Assembly (NCBI GenBank): GCA_947169235.1
Contig: CAMVOY010000006.1
Location: forward strand, 1 to 59,670
Direction: 5' to 3'
Length of the DNA stretch: 59,670 bases
Origin: an uncultured Lachnospiraceae bacterium
GTDB lineage: Bacteria > Bacillota > Clostridia > Lachnospirales > Lachnospiraceae
A program made the translations under genes and the position numbers. This document shows positions 37,097 through 46,777 of the stretch, in pieces. Numbering within the stretch: the first letter of the stretch is position 1; each line of letters opens with the position of its first letter. Under the pieces are notes generated by a model. That model made no database searches, was not told the DNA's origin, and saw nothing but the letters and a program-made list of their open reading frames with translations.

Positions 37097-38317
37097 ATGA
37101 AAAAACTAACAAAGAAAGTGATCACAGGGGCTATGCTCCTGTTTTTATGCTGTCTATGTATCGGCTGTGAAAAAGAGAAGGAAAAGGTTTCTCTCTCCAT
37201 CTGGGCATCAGAAGCAAAAATGGATCTGATGGACGGATTCATGAAGGAGTTCATTGAGATACATAAGGACGAAGCAGATATTGAGTACAAGATAAGTAAA
37301 GAGGATGAGGACACCTGTCGTGATACGATACTGGCAAATCCTGATGGTGTTCCTGACATTTTTGCGTTCGCTGATGATCAGCTTGATGACCTCAAAAAGG
37401 CAGGAGTTCTTCATGCCTTCGATAAGGATCCCGAAAAAGTACTCGATCCGTTCGGTGGCAAGGATTCCGTTGCGTACAGATCCGTAGTGCGTGATGGTCA
37501 TATATATGCCTATCCGGAAACAGGAAACGGATATTTTCTGTATTACAACAAAAAGTACTTTGGCGACGAGGATGTAAAGAGCCTTGAGAGAATGGTACAG
37601 ATAGCCGGTGATTCAAACAAAAAGGTATCAATGTATCTCGGGAGCGGATGGTATCTGTATTCATTTTTCAAAGCGGCGGGCCTTGAACTGAATCTTGATG
37701 AGACCGGTACCAAAAACATATGCAATTGGAATGCGACGGACACTGCTCATACGGGACTGGCCGTGGCAGAAGCACTTTCGGGGATCTGTGCGAAAAGAGG
37801 TTTTGTCTCAGTGGACGATGATCTGTTCCTTGAGGGAGTCAATGATGGCTCGATAATAGCCGGAGTAAACGGCGCGTGGAACGCGGATAAGATCAAGAGC
37901 GCATGGGGGGCGGATTATGCTGCTACCAAGCTGCCGTCATACGAGGTTGATGGTCAGCAGGTTCAGATGGCAAGCTTTATGGGATACAAGGTTCTCGGAA
38001 TAGGAGCAAAGACCAAATATCCCGAATGGGCTGAAAAATTTGTCGAGTATGCAACATCAAAGGATAGCCAGGTCAAGGAGTTTGAGACCACCGGAGAGGT
38101 ACCTGCAAATCATGAAGTGGAGGAGATGGATTCCGTTAAAAATGAACCGGCGGTAATGGCGCTGTCACAGCAGTCCGAGTTCGCCGAGCTTCAGAGAGTT
38201 GCATCTCCTTTCTGGGATGCGGCGGCAAAGTTTGGTGCTATAATTGAAAGTGGGAATCCTGATAAAAAGAATCTTCAGCACTTGCTTGATAATATGGTGA
38301 AAGGAATCACGGGATGA
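37097..38317 (+). CDS. Family-1 extracellular solute-binding lipoprotein
   Basis: 406 residues from the ATG at 37097 (AAAGG 4 bases upstream). The in-frame ATG at 37082 would be at the transcription start itself, and that at 37076 upstream of it. A signal peptide ends in CLCIGC, a lipobox-like motif. The mature protein follows the CUT1 binding-protein pattern (KVSLSIWASEAKMDLMDGFMKEFIEIHK, YAYPETGNGYFLYYNKKYF, GVNGAWNADKIKSAWG). There is no permease or ATPase gene; the stop overlaps the start of an EAL protein with an exported sensor (ATGA). A sensory rather than transport role is inferred. Confidence 0.85.
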   Translation: MKKLTKKVITGAMLLFLCCLCIGCEKEKEKVSLSIWASEAKMDLMDGFMKEFIEIHKDEADIEYKISKEDEDTCRDTILANPDGVPDIFAFADDQLDDLKKAGVLHAFDKDPEKVLDPFGGKDSVAYRSVVRDGHIYAYPETGNGYFLYYNKKYFGDEDVKSLERMVQIAGDSNKKVSMYLGSGWYLYSFFKAAGLELNLDETGTKNICNWNATDTAHTGLAVAEALSGICAKRGFVSVDDDLFLEGVNDGSIIAGVNGAWNADKIKSAWGADYAATKLPSYEVDGQQVQMASFMGYKVLGIGAKTKYPEWAEKFVEYATSKDSQVKEFETTGEVPANHEVEEMDSVKNEPAVMALSQQSEFAELQRVASPFWDAAAKFGAIIESGNPDKKNLQHLLDNMVKGITG

Positions 38318-40275
38318 GAAGAAATAAAAAGAATGACATAAGACCCGGGAATATCAAGACCAATGATCTGAGACGAAACAAACTCTCGTTTCGTATCGCT
38401 TTTATTACCATTCTTTCATCTCTGTTTTCAATCGTTGCAATAGAGCTGGTTTATATGAACATGAAGAGTGTGATCCGTGATTACAATCATGTAGTTGAAG
38501 TGGATTATACGAATGCAGAATACATGAATGACGTGATGGTTGGTATCTATGAGCATCAGGCTCTTATCTTTCATCATATGGCTGAATCCAGCGCGTCAAA
38601 CAAAAAGGCGCTCATTGAAGAGGCGAACGAGATCGAGTCACATCTTAAAGACAGGATGAAGAAGTTCGAACAAAACGTTCGCGGTACCGAGTACGAGATC
38701 GGATATCACGACCTTTTTTCGCTTATGTCCGGTTACATTCATAACGTAAAAACAGTAGTGGATCTGAGCAAGTCAGGTGATATTCAGACAGCATATTATA
38801 CGATGCATGCCAAACTCGAGCCCATAATAGAAAAGATGAACAGTCAGATAATGGGCATGGATCAGGCTATTAAAAAAGACACGGAGAGCCTTATGGAGGA
38901 CATGAGGGAATCTACGGATCTGATGCGTATCGTAACTCGTGTTATGCTGGTGTTGATGCTGCTTTCAGCGATCTTTAACGTTTCCTTCTGTTTAAGGATT
39001 TCCGAAGAGATGATAAGCAGGGATCTTCTTACAGGTGTGGCAAACTTCGATAAGCTCATACGTGTCGGCGAAAAGATGAGAAGAAAAAAGAAAAATCATC
39101 TCGTGGATTATTCGGGTCTTGCCATCAGTATTAAGGATTTCAAGTTTATAAACCAGGAATATGGATCAGTAGTCGGAGATATAGTTCTCAGAGGCTATGC
39201 AAAGACTTTGAGCGAGCATTTGAGGCATGGGGAGGTCATCGCGAGAAATGGCGGAGACAACTTTATTGCGCTCATTGAAAAAGGTCATGTTGATGAGTTT
39301 CTCAAAAACATAAACAAGGTTCCGGTGGATGTCGGAGAAAAACTCGGACTCACTCTTACCAGTAGGTGCGGTATCTATCAGATAAATGATGAGGATACCA
39401 TATATGATGTGATTAATGCCGGACTGATCGCCGTGGGAGAAACACGTTTGTCCGGAGCCAAGGATTACGTATGGTTCAGACAGGAAAGACGTGATGAGAT
39501 GATACGCCAGAAGGATATCCTGAGTGGATACCATAAGGCGATCGATGAAGAGGAATTTGTTGTATATTATCAGCCCAAGGTTAACCTAAGGACCAGGACA
39601 CTTTGTGGTTGCGAGGCGCTTGTTCGCTGGATAAGAAACGGAGAGATGGTTCCTCCGGGATCGTTTATCCCTGTCCTTGAGAATGACGGAAAGGTCCAGG
39701 AGCTGGATTTCTATGTGTTTGATAAAGTGTGTCGTGACATAGGCGACTGGCAGAGACGTGGTATACAGCCTGTCAGAGTATCTTCAAACTTTTCCAAACT
39801 TCATCTTCACAACAAACAGTTCGTTGATGATGTGCTCGCAGTCGTTGATAAGCATGGTGCAGACCCGTATTATCTGGAGGCAGAGCTTACCGAGTCATCA
39901 GGTTACGAGGATCTGGATGCGATGAAGTATTTCGTATCCGAGATGAGAGAAGCAGGGATTCATACATCCATGGACGACTTTGGAACAGGTTATTCATCCC
40001 TGTCTCTTCTGAGAGATATCGATATGGACGTCATCAAGCTGGATCGTACATTCCTTCGTGATGAAAATGATGCGAAGGAAGAAAGAATGGTCGAAAACAT
40101 CGTTCGTATGATCCATGATCTCGACAGAAAGGTTATATGCGAGGGTGTTGAGACTGAGGAACAGGTTGAGTTCCTAAAGAGAGTCGGATGTACCATGGCA
40201 CAGGGTTTCCTGTTCGACAGACCGCTGTCAAGGGAAGAGTTTGAGAAGAGGCTTATTAATCCTTATTATTCATAA
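38314..40275 (+). CDS. Membrane c-di-GMP phosphodiesterase (degenerate GGDEF - EAL) with a four-helix extracellular sensor
   Basis: 653 residues. A membrane helix at about 26-47, a helical extracytoplasmic domain of about 160 residues (four-helix-bundle type), a second helix at about 208-228, a degenerate GGDEF domain (NGGDN in place of GGDEF, about residue 310), then EAL from about 400. EAL residues are intact: CEALVRW, AELTESS, MDDFGTGYSS, VIKLDRTF and CEGVETEEQ. It should therefore hydrolyse c-di-GMP, with the GGDEF relic possibly binding GTP. It is translationally coupled to the preceding binding lipoprotein, which could present a ligand to the sensor. Confidence 0.88.
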   Translation: MRRNKKNDIRPGNIKTNDLRRNKLSFRIAFITILSSLFSIVAIELVYMNMKSVIRDYNHVVEVDYTNAEYMNDVMVGIYEHQALIFHHMAESSASNKKALIEEANEIESHLKDRMKKFEQNVRGTEYEIGYHDLFSLMSGYIHNVKTVVDLSKSGDIQTAYYTMHAKLEPIIEKMNSQIMGMDQAIKKDTESLMEDMRESTDLMRIVTRVMLVLMLLSAIFNVSFCLRISEEMISRDLLTGVANFDKLIRVGEKMRRKKKNHLVDYSGLAISIKDFKFINQEYGSVVGDIVLRGYAKTLSEHLRHGEVIARNGGDNFIALIEKGHVDEFLKNINKVPVDVGEKLGLTLTSRCGIYQINDEDTIYDVINAGLIAVGETRLSGAKDYVWFRQERRDEMIRQKDILSGYHKAIDEEEFVVYYQPKVNLRTRTLCGCEALVRWIRNGEMVPPGSFIPVLENDGKVQELDFYVFDKVCRDIGDWQRRGIQPVRVSSNFSKLHLHNKQFVDDVLAVVDKHGADPYYLEAELTESSGYEDLDAMKYFVSEMREAGIHTSMDDFGTGYSSLSLLRDIDMDVIKLDRTFLRDENDAKEERMVENIVRMIHDLDRKVICEGVETEEQVEFLKRVGCTMAQGFLFDRPLSREEFEKRLINPYYS

Positions 40276-40289
40276 AGCGAGCGAGATAA

Positions 40290-42809
40290 ATGGCGAAGTA
40301 TATATATAAAACAGTCGGACTGATAATTATATTTTTTGGTGCGCTTTTCTTCTTCGGACGGCAGATGGAAACGAACTATGAGGTGGAAGCGGAGCAGGTA
40401 AAGATCGATAAAGAGTCTTTTCCCGTGCTTATGATAGAAACGCAGGGACATCTGATAAACCCTCTTTACGGATATGCCGCACCGATGACGGCGAATGTCA
40501 TCAGAGAGTCAATGACGCCGTTAGATAGTACCAAAAGCCTCACCCTTCGGATCGATGGGGGGACGAGCAGACTTACCGAGCTCACTTACAGTATAATTGA
40601 CAAGGAGAGCTCTGAAGTATACGATACACAATCCATAAAAGGCTTTACCCCTGAACAGAAGGAGGTAAGGCTTGTCTTGTCTTATGCCATGGCCACATCC
40701 ACTGAGTATATCATGGATATCGCCGGCAAACTTGATGATGGTAGAGAGGTGCATTATTATACCAGACTCAAGTACTATCTCGAAGATTCAAGTCTTGATA
40801 AAAAACTCGCATTTGTAAAAGAATTCCACGAAAACACCTTCCAGAAAAATAAAATGGAAGATGTCGCAAGATATTTGGAGCCTAACGAGGCAAGCAGTAA
40901 TTCCACTCTTGCCAGAGTTACCATAAAATCCAGTTCGGACCTCGTTACCTGGGCGGGTATGTCTCCGAAGGTGATAAGCGATGAATACATAACTATCAGA
41001 GAATACAATATGGAAACCGCCTGCGTGCAATACAACTATTTTGTAAAGGCGAACACAAACTCCGGCTCGGAGAACTATCACATAAAAGAATCATACAGAG
41101 TGCGTCATATACCGGGTCAGGACTTCTTACTGAATTTCGAAAGGACAATGGAGGCTGACTTCGATACGGATGTCGCTAATATTTCCGGCTCGCAACTTAA
41201 GCTCGGAATCACCTCCAAAACAAACGGCAAGCTCCTGCCGACCAAGGATGGAAAGGGACTTTATTTCCAGAGAAACGGTGAGCTTTATTTCTACGATATG
41301 GCACAGAACACTATGAAGACGATCTATCGTATTTACAGCGAGGATGCTGATTTTCTTTTGCGTGCCTACGATGAAAACGAGATCAGACTCATAGCGACGG
41401 ATGATGAGGATGCGCTGTTCTTCGTGGTGCTGGGTTACCAGCCGAGGGGAACTTACGAGGGAGATGTATGTATCACCCTGTATCGTTATAAGATTGATGG
41501 TTCTATCGAAGAGCTGGTCAATCTCCCGATGGAGACCTCATATAAACAGCTTGCGATAGACTTTGAGAGTTACAGTTATGTTTCTCCCAGAGATGTGTTT
41601 TATTTCACTGTTGCCAACACTGTATATGCTTATAATATATCCGGTCAGAGACTTGAGATACTTCAGAAAAATGTCAAGGATATTTCGTTTATGACCATGG
41701 AGAGTTCGAACTGTTATGTATGGTCATCATCCCTTTCAAAGGGCTACGGTGACAGCATAACAATTTACAATCTTGAAAATGATGAGCATCAGTTGATACG
41801 TTCTCCGTCGGAGGATGAATATATCCGTCTGTTAGGTACGATAGAGAACAATGTTGTATATGGATTTGTAAAAAAAGAGGATATCAAAAAGCAACCGGAC
41901 GGAACAAAGGTCATTCCGTGTCACAAATTGCTGATCAGTGAGATCTCCGGTAAGGTAGTAAAAACCTACGAAAAAGAAGATGTTTATGTAAGAGATGCAG
42001 TAGGATCCGGAAACGTTGTAAACATCCAGCTTTGCACAAAATCGGGAAATGAGTACAAAAACGCCGGAGAGGATTCAATACTTAACAGGTCCTCGATAAA
42101 AGCATCAAAGTTTTCATATACGTCAAGACTTACAAACAAGTCTCTGACGGAGTGGTATATCAGATTCCCGTCAACGTTTACCATACCGGGACGAATAAAA
42201 AAGAATGATCCCGTGGATTCGGTAAAGACGAACAACAGGATGCTTCGTCTCGAGCCGCCGGAGGTTATGAATTATTATGTCCTTTCAATGGGAAAGATCA
42301 CCAAATCATTTGAGGATGTAAGTAAAGCGATAAAGGAGGCTGACAAGCAGATGGGTGTTGTCATCTCCGGAGATCACAAGGTGGTATGGGAGAGAAGCGG
42401 CGCGTTCAATCAGAACAACTTAGGTGATCTGACACTTATCAAATCAGGAACAAATGTATCAAATCTTGCAGCGTGTGCGGCGATGGTTCTTTCGCAGGCG
42501 AGTGATGAGGTGGTATCACCGGAGAAACTCTCATCAGAAAACAGCTCGCCTTATGAGATGCTCGAAGACTATGTTTCGCATCCGTTGAACCTGAAAGGAT
42601 GCAGCCTGGAGCAGGTGATATACTTTGTCAGCAACAATAAACCCGTCATCGCCATGACCTATGATGACAAGGGTGTGGTTATCTCGGGATATACGCTAAA
42701 AGAGCTTTCCATATATGATCCCGATATCGGAAAACGCAAAGTCAGCAGATCGGAATTTGAGAGCTTTTTCAAGAAAAAAGGCAACAGATTTTTCAGTTAT
42801 TTGGAGTAA
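40290..42809 (+). CDS. Exported membrane-anchored protein with a degenerate C39-like peptidase domain
   Basis: 839 residues, 14 bases after the EAL gene; the ribosome site is weak. An N-terminal membrane helix (VGLIIIFFGALFFFG) anchors a large exterior part. The middle (about 300-600) has repeated strand patterns (GLYFQRNGELYFYDMAQNT, VFYFTVANTVYAYNISGQ) suggesting a beta-propeller. The last 150 residues follow the C39/C39-like peptidase plan: SNLAACAAMVLSQ stands where CGAACLAMV is expected, but the catalytic Cys position is Asn, and the histidine before VVISGY is missing, while YDPDIGKRKVSRSEF keeps the Asp region. It is thus probably a binding, not a proteolytic, domain. Confidence 0.65.
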   Translation: MAKYIYKTVGLIIIFFGALFFFGRQMETNYEVEAEQVKIDKESFPVLMIETQGHLINPLYGYAAPMTANVIRESMTPLDSTKSLTLRIDGGTSRLTELTYSIIDKESSEVYDTQSIKGFTPEQKEVRLVLSYAMATSTEYIMDIAGKLDDGREVHYYTRLKYYLEDSSLDKKLAFVKEFHENTFQKNKMEDVARYLEPNEASSNSTLARVTIKSSSDLVTWAGMSPKVISDEYITIREYNMETACVQYNYFVKANTNSGSENYHIKESYRVRHIPGQDFLLNFERTMEADFDTDVANISGSQLKLGITSKTNGKLLPTKDGKGLYFQRNGELYFYDMAQNTMKTIYRIYSEDADFLLRAYDENEIRLIATDDEDALFFVVLGYQPRGTYEGDVCITLYRYKIDGSIEELVNLPMETSYKQLAIDFESYSYVSPRDVFYFTVANTVYAYNISGQRLEILQKNVKDISFMTMESSNCYVWSSSLSKGYGDSITIYNLENDEHQLIRSPSEDEYIRLLGTIENNVVYGFVKKEDIKKQPDGTKVIPCHKLLISEISGKVVKTYEKEDVYVRDAVGSGNVVNIQLCTKSGNEYKNAGEDSILNRSSIKASKFSYTSRLTNKSLTEWYIRFPSTFTIPGRIKKNDPVDSVKTNNRMLRLEPPEVMNYYVLSMGKITKSFEDVSKAIKEADKQMGVVISGDHKVVWERSGAFNQNNLGDLTLIKSGTNVSNLAACAAMVLSQASDEVVSPEKLSSENSSPYEMLEDYVSHPLNLKGCSLEQVIYFVSNNKPVIAMTYDDKGVVISGYTLKELSIYDPDIGKRKVSRSEFESFFKKKGNRFFSYLE

Positions 42810-42813
42810 GAAA

Positions 42814-44223
42814 ATGCAGTTACCTGATGAGTATATAAAAAGAATGAAGGATCTGCTGGGGGCTGAGTTCCCGGCTTATCTTAATGCATTTGAAAAACCT
42901 CGCCTGTACGGACTCAGAGTAAATACACTAAAGATATCAACCGAAGAATTTGAAAGAATATCACCCTTTCCGATCAAAAAAATACCCTACATAGATAACG
43001 GCTATTTTTACGACGGAGAAGTATATCAGCCGGCGAAGCACCCTTACTACTTCGCCGGACTTTATTATCTTCAGGATCCTTCGGCGATGACACCGGCCTC
43101 GCGCCTTCCGGTAGAGCCCGGAAACAGGGTTTTGGATCTGTGTGCGGCTCCCGGAGGAAAGTCTACGGAGCTTGCCGCAAAACTGTCAGGTGACGGGCTT
43201 ATAGTGGCAAATGATATATCAGTCAAAAGAGCTAAAGCTCTTCAAAAAAACATTGAGCTTTTCGGCGTTACCAATTCCCTTATAACAACTGAATATCCGG
43301 AAAAGCTGTCCGGTTATTTTCCGCATTATTTTGACAGGATCCTGATAGATGCTCCGTGCTCCGGTGAAGGCATGTTTCGCAAGGATCCCGACATGATAAA
43401 ATCGTGGGATGCGGACAGCCCGGCAAGGTATGCTGCGATGCAAAAAGATATAGTAAAACATGCTCTTCCGATGCTCGCGCCGGGGGGATATCTGTTGTAT
43501 TCCACCTGTACTTTTTCACCGCTTGAGGATGAGAATACTGTGATGGAAATACTTAAGATGGATGCCGATATCTCCCTTGTTGATATCGATCCGTATGAGG
43601 GGTTTGTTCGGGGCAGACCTGATGTGATAAAAAACGGAATAAAAGAGCTTGAAAAATGTGTTAGGATATTCCCTCACAGGATGGATGGAGAGGGGCATTT
43701 TTTGGCACTGTTTCATAAAGCGGATAACGGATCGGATGCACATGAATCCGGGAAAGAATTCATTGATAAAAAAAGAAAAAATAACAACAAAAACAAGCTC
43801 TCAAAAGAAGAGAGATCTCTATGGGGAGAGTATCAAAATAATCTGAATATTAATCTTGATACAAATAAGATAGAATCACATGACGGAGTATTGTTCTACG
43901 GCGATGAACTGCCGGATATAAAAGGGTTAAAATTCCTTCGGAGCGGACTGTTTTTAGGGGAGTGCAAAAAGAAAAGATTTGAGCCGGGCCAGGCGCTGGC
44001 GATGGCTCTTAAGAAAGAAGACTATAAAAACACTCTCGATCTGCCCGTGACAGATGACAGGGTTATCAGGTATCTGAAGGGTGAAACAGTTTACGTGGAT
44101 GAATCAGAAGAGGTTAGTGACGGGATCGTCCTGATCTGTGTGGACGGATATCCGCTCGGATGGGGGAAAAAGCAGCGCTCTGCGATCAAAAACAAATACC
44201 ACAGCGGATGGCGTCTGATGTAA
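42814..44223 (+). CDS. RsmF/NOL1-NOP2-sun family RNA (cytosine-5)-methyltransferase
   Basis: 469 residues from the ATG at 42814 (TTGGAG upstream), 4 bases after the preceding stop. SAM-binding motif LDLCAAPGGKSTELA (about 110), the two catalytic cysteine motifs LIDAPCSGEGMFRKD and YSTCTFSPLEDE, and a C-terminal PUA-like RNA-binding region (GLKFLRSGLFLGECKKKRFEPGQALAMAL). This is the domain layout of RsmF (YebU)-type rRNA methyltransferases. A low-complexity KKRKNNNKNK linker separates the halves. Confidence 0.9.
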   Translation: MQLPDEYIKRMKDLLGAEFPAYLNAFEKPRLYGLRVNTLKISTEEFERISPFPIKKIPYIDNGYFYDGEVYQPAKHPYYFAGLYYLQDPSAMTPASRLPVEPGNRVLDLCAAPGGKSTELAAKLSGDGLIVANDISVKRAKALQKNIELFGVTNSLITTEYPEKLSGYFPHYFDRILIDAPCSGEGMFRKDPDMIKSWDADSPARYAAMQKDIVKHALPMLAPGGYLLYSTCTFSPLEDENTVMEILKMDADISLVDIDPYEGFVRGRPDVIKNGIKELEKCVRIFPHRMDGEGHFLALFHKADNGSDAHESGKEFIDKKRKNNNKNKLSKEERSLWGEYQNNLNINLDTNKIESHDGVLFYGDELPDIKGLKFLRSGLFLGECKKKRFEPGQALAMALKKEDYKNTLDLPVTDDRVIRYLKGETVYVDESEEVSDGIVLICVDGYPLGWGKKQRSAIKNKYHSGWRLM

Positions 44224-44231
44224 GAAATACC

Positions 44232-44332
44232 TTGCATTTTTGGCATCTCTGTGCTATAATGTCCTTCGTGTCATTTTATGGGAAATGACAGAGTGAAAAT
44301 TACAGGTTATTTGGCAGGAGAATCGGTCCTGT
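44232..44332 (+). promoter_or_regulatory. Promoter and hairpin leader of the amino-acid ABC operon
   Basis: TTGCAT (44232-44237), 17-bp spacer, TATAAT (44255-44260). The leader of about 80 bases holds two hairpins, TGTCATTT/AAATGACA (about 44269-44290) and CAGGA/TCCTG (about 44316-44332). No T-run, so no obvious attenuator. Confidence 0.7.
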
Positions 44333-44349
44333 CGGAATTGGAGGAAGAA

Positions 44350-45252
44350 ATGAAAAAGATAGTTGCGATCATGCTTACTCTGGTGATGAGTATGGCCATG
44401 ATAGCCGGCTGCGGAAGCGAGGAGTCAGCAGGGAACCAGGGTGGTTCAAGCGATGCGGCAAAAGATGCGGAAAGCACTGCCGGTGTACTCAAGGTTATCG
44501 ATGTAGATCTGTCCGACGAGGAGTACGCATTCGGTGTTGACAAGGAGCAGCCCGATCTGTTGGAGCAGGCTAACGCGTTTATCGCGGAGATCAAGGAAAA
44601 CGGCGAGTTCGATAAGATCTGTAACCGTTATTTCGGTGACGGAGAGCCGGAGCCTGTGGAGAGTGCTGCGGAGGATTCGTCAAAGGATCAGCTTATCGTT
44701 GCAACGAATGCAGGTTTTGAGCCCTTTGAGTATACGAAGGGTGACAAGTATCTCGGAATAGATATGGAGATCGCAAAGGCTTTTGCCGAAAAACTTGGTA
44801 AAGAGCTCGTTATCGCGAACATGGATTTCGATGCAGTATGTCTCGCCGTAGGTCAGCATAAATGTGATATCGCCATGGCAGGTCTTACCATCAAGGAGTC
44901 ACGAAAGAAGTATGTTACATTTACCGACTCTTACTACAACGCTTCACAGAGGCTTATCGTAAAGAGTGATGATACGGAGTTTGATTCCATGAAGGATGCG
45001 GACAGCATCCACAAGGCTCTCATGGGTAAGGATTCATCAGTAAAGATCGGTGTTCAGAATGGTACAACCGGACAGCTTTATTGTGAAGGTGATGACGAGG
45101 CAGGTTTTGAAAAGCTTCCGTCTCAGGCCATCGGTTATAAAAACGGATCGCTGGCTTGTCAGGATCTGATCAACGGAAACCTCAACTACGTGATCATAGA
45201 TTCTGCTCCTGCAAAGTGCATTACTGATGCTCTTAACGCTCAGAATAAATAA
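44350..45252 (+). CDS. Amino-acid ABC transporter binding lipoprotein (family 3), apparently circularly permuted
   Basis: 300 residues from the ATG at 44350 (GGAGGAAG upstream). Signal peptide with lipobox MIAGC. Residues about 43-97 (VLKVIDVDLSDEEYAFGVDKEQPDLLEQANAFIAEIKENGEFDKICNRYFG) have the hallmarks of the last segment of family-3 binding proteins: the strand returning to lobe 1, the YAFGV motif and the final K(I)xxxYFG helix. The normal start (DQLIVATNAGFEPFEY) appears only after an acidic linker, near residue 113, and the protein ends at NYVIIDSAPAKCITDALNAQNK, exactly where the missing tail would follow. The segment order is thus rotated. Ligand likely a polar or basic amino acid. 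Permease and ATPase genes follow. Confidence 0.85.
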   Translation: MKKIVAIMLTLVMSMAMIAGCGSEESAGNQGGSSDAAKDAESTAGVLKVIDVDLSDEEYAFGVDKEQPDLLEQANAFIAEIKENGEFDKICNRYFGDGEPEPVESAAEDSSKDQLIVATNAGFEPFEYTKGDKYLGIDMEIAKAFAEKLGKELVIANMDFDAVCLAVGQHKCDIAMAGLTIKESRKKYVTFTDSYYNASQRLIVKSDDTEFDSMKDADSIHKALMGKDSSVKIGVQNGTTGQLYCEGDDEAGFEKLPSQAIGYKNGSLACQDLINGNLNYVIIDSAPAKCITDALNAQNK

Positions 45253-45286
45253 GACAGGATTTGAAATAAAAGAGAGATAGAAACAG

Positions 45287-45997
45287 ATGGGAAATTTCGG
45301 ACAAAAATGGGATCAGTTTGTTGATATTTTTATCAACTACGGCGGCTCGGACAAGGTGATCGAGGGACTTAAAAATACCCTCATCATCGCAATTTCGGGA
45401 CTGCTTATAGGAATACTTATCGGAATGCTGATCGCGGCGGTACGTGTAGTGCCCAAGTATAAGCTTTTGCCGAGGATACTGAACGGGTTCTGTACTTTTT
45501 ATGTCGGGATGTTTCGCGGTACCCCGATGGTCGTTCAGCTTTTGATATTCTACTATGTTTTGCTTCCGATACTCGGGTTGAAGATGACAAGTGTGGCGGT
45601 GTCCATACTCGTCTTCGGACTGAACTCGGGAGCCTATGTATCCGAGATCATGCGAAGCGGCATACAGTCCGTGGATCCGGGCCAGATGGAGGCCGGCCGT
45701 GCCGTGGGACTCAGCTTCTCAACAACCATGCGCATGATAGTGATCCCGCAGGCGGTTAAGAACATACTGCCTACTCTCGGAAACGAGTTTATCATGCTTA
45801 TAAAGGATACATCCGTTGTCAGTTTCGTAGGTGCTACGGATCTGTACACGGCGTTTAACTATATCGGTACAAACAGTTATGAATTTATGGTTCCTTACCT
45901 GGTGATGGCAGTGATCTATATCGTTTTGGTTGTTATCATCAGTATCGGTATCAAACTCATGGAAAGGAGCCTGAAAAAGAGTGATCGACGTAATTGA
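45287..45997 (+). CDS. Amino-acid ABC transporter permease (HisM/GlnP type)
   Basis: 236 residues, five membrane helices. Family features: [19 protein letters not shown] (about 75-95) and the EAA loop [37 protein letters not shown] (about 143-180). A single permease gene suggests a homodimer. It overlaps the ATPase gene by 17 bases. Confidence 0.93.
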   Translation: MGNFGQKWDQFVDIFINYGGSDKVIEGLKNTLIIAISGLLIGILIGMLIAAVRVVPKYKLLPRILNGFCTFYVGMFRGTPMVVQLLIFYYVLLPILGLKMTSVAVSILVFGLNSGAYVSEIMRSGIQSVDPGQMEAGRAVGLSFSTTMRMIVIPQAVKNILPTLGNEFIMLIKDTSVVSFVGATDLYTAFNYIGTNSYEFMVPYLVMAVIYIVLVVIISIGIKLMERSLKKSDRRN

Positions 45998-46736
45998 TCT
46001 GAAAAAGAATTTTCAGGGGGTGCCTGTGCTTACGGGCATAAACCTGCACGTGGATAAAGGCGACATCGTGGTGGTCACCGGGCCTTCAGGTTCGGGAAAG
46101 AGCACATTTTTGCGATGCTTAAACTGTATGGAGGATCCCGATGGAGGGCAGATCATCTTCAATGGGGTTGACATCGCCGACATGAGCGTGGATATAAACA
46201 TCCATCGTCGCCACATGGGAATGGTGTTCCAGCATTTTAACCTTTTTAATAACAAAACCGTACTCAAAAACATCTCGCTTGCACCTATATATGTCCGCAC
46301 ACATGACAAAAATGAAAAGACACCCAAGAAGGAGATCATAGCGGAGGAGAATGTGAGAGCACTGGAACTGCTTGAGAGGATAGGTCTGGAGGATAAGGCC
46401 GGAGTTTATCCGTCTACTCTCTCCGGTGGTCAGAAACAACGCGTGGCGATCGTTCGTGCCATGGCGATGAAGCCGGATGTGATACTCTTTGACGAGCCGA
46501 CTTCTGCGCTTGACCCCGAGATGGTCGGAGAGGTTCTGGACCTGATGAAGGAGCTTGCAAAGGATGGTATGACGATGATCATCGTTACTCATGAGATGGG
46601 CTTTGCAAAAGAGGTCGCAAACAGAGTGTTATTTATTGACGAAGGGCAGATAAAGGAGGATCGTCCTCCTGCAGAGTTCTTTGACGATCCGCATGATCCG
46701 CGTCTTAAGGAGTTCCTTTCAAAAGTATTGATGTAA
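45981..46736 (+). CDS. Amino-acid ABC transporter ATP-binding protein (GlnQ type)
   Basis: 251 residues, GTG start at 45981 with AAGGAG upstream inside the permease gene. Walker [11 protein letters not shown]-loop MVFQHFNLF, signature [14 protein letters not shown], Walker [15 protein letters not shown], switch His in [15 protein letters not shown] lysine-rich insertion of about 20 residues ([18 protein letters not shown]) lies between the Q-loop and the signature. Completes the importer begun at 44350. Confidence 0.94.
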   Translation: MIDVIDLKKNFQGVPVLTGINLHVDKGDIVVVTGPSGSGKSTFLRCLNCMEDPDGGQIIFNGVDIADMSVDINIHRRHMGMVFQHFNLFNNKTVLKNISLAPIYVRTHDKNEKTPKKEIIAEENVRALELLERIGLEDKAGVYPSTLSGGQKQRVAIVRAMAMKPDVILFDEPTSALDPEMVGEVLDLMKELAKDGMTMIIVTHEMGFAKEVANRVLFIDEGQIKEDRPPAEFFDDPHDPRLKEFLSKVLM

Positions 46737-46777
46737 ATAAAGAATAATATACGGCATTTGCCGGAATGGAGGAAGAA

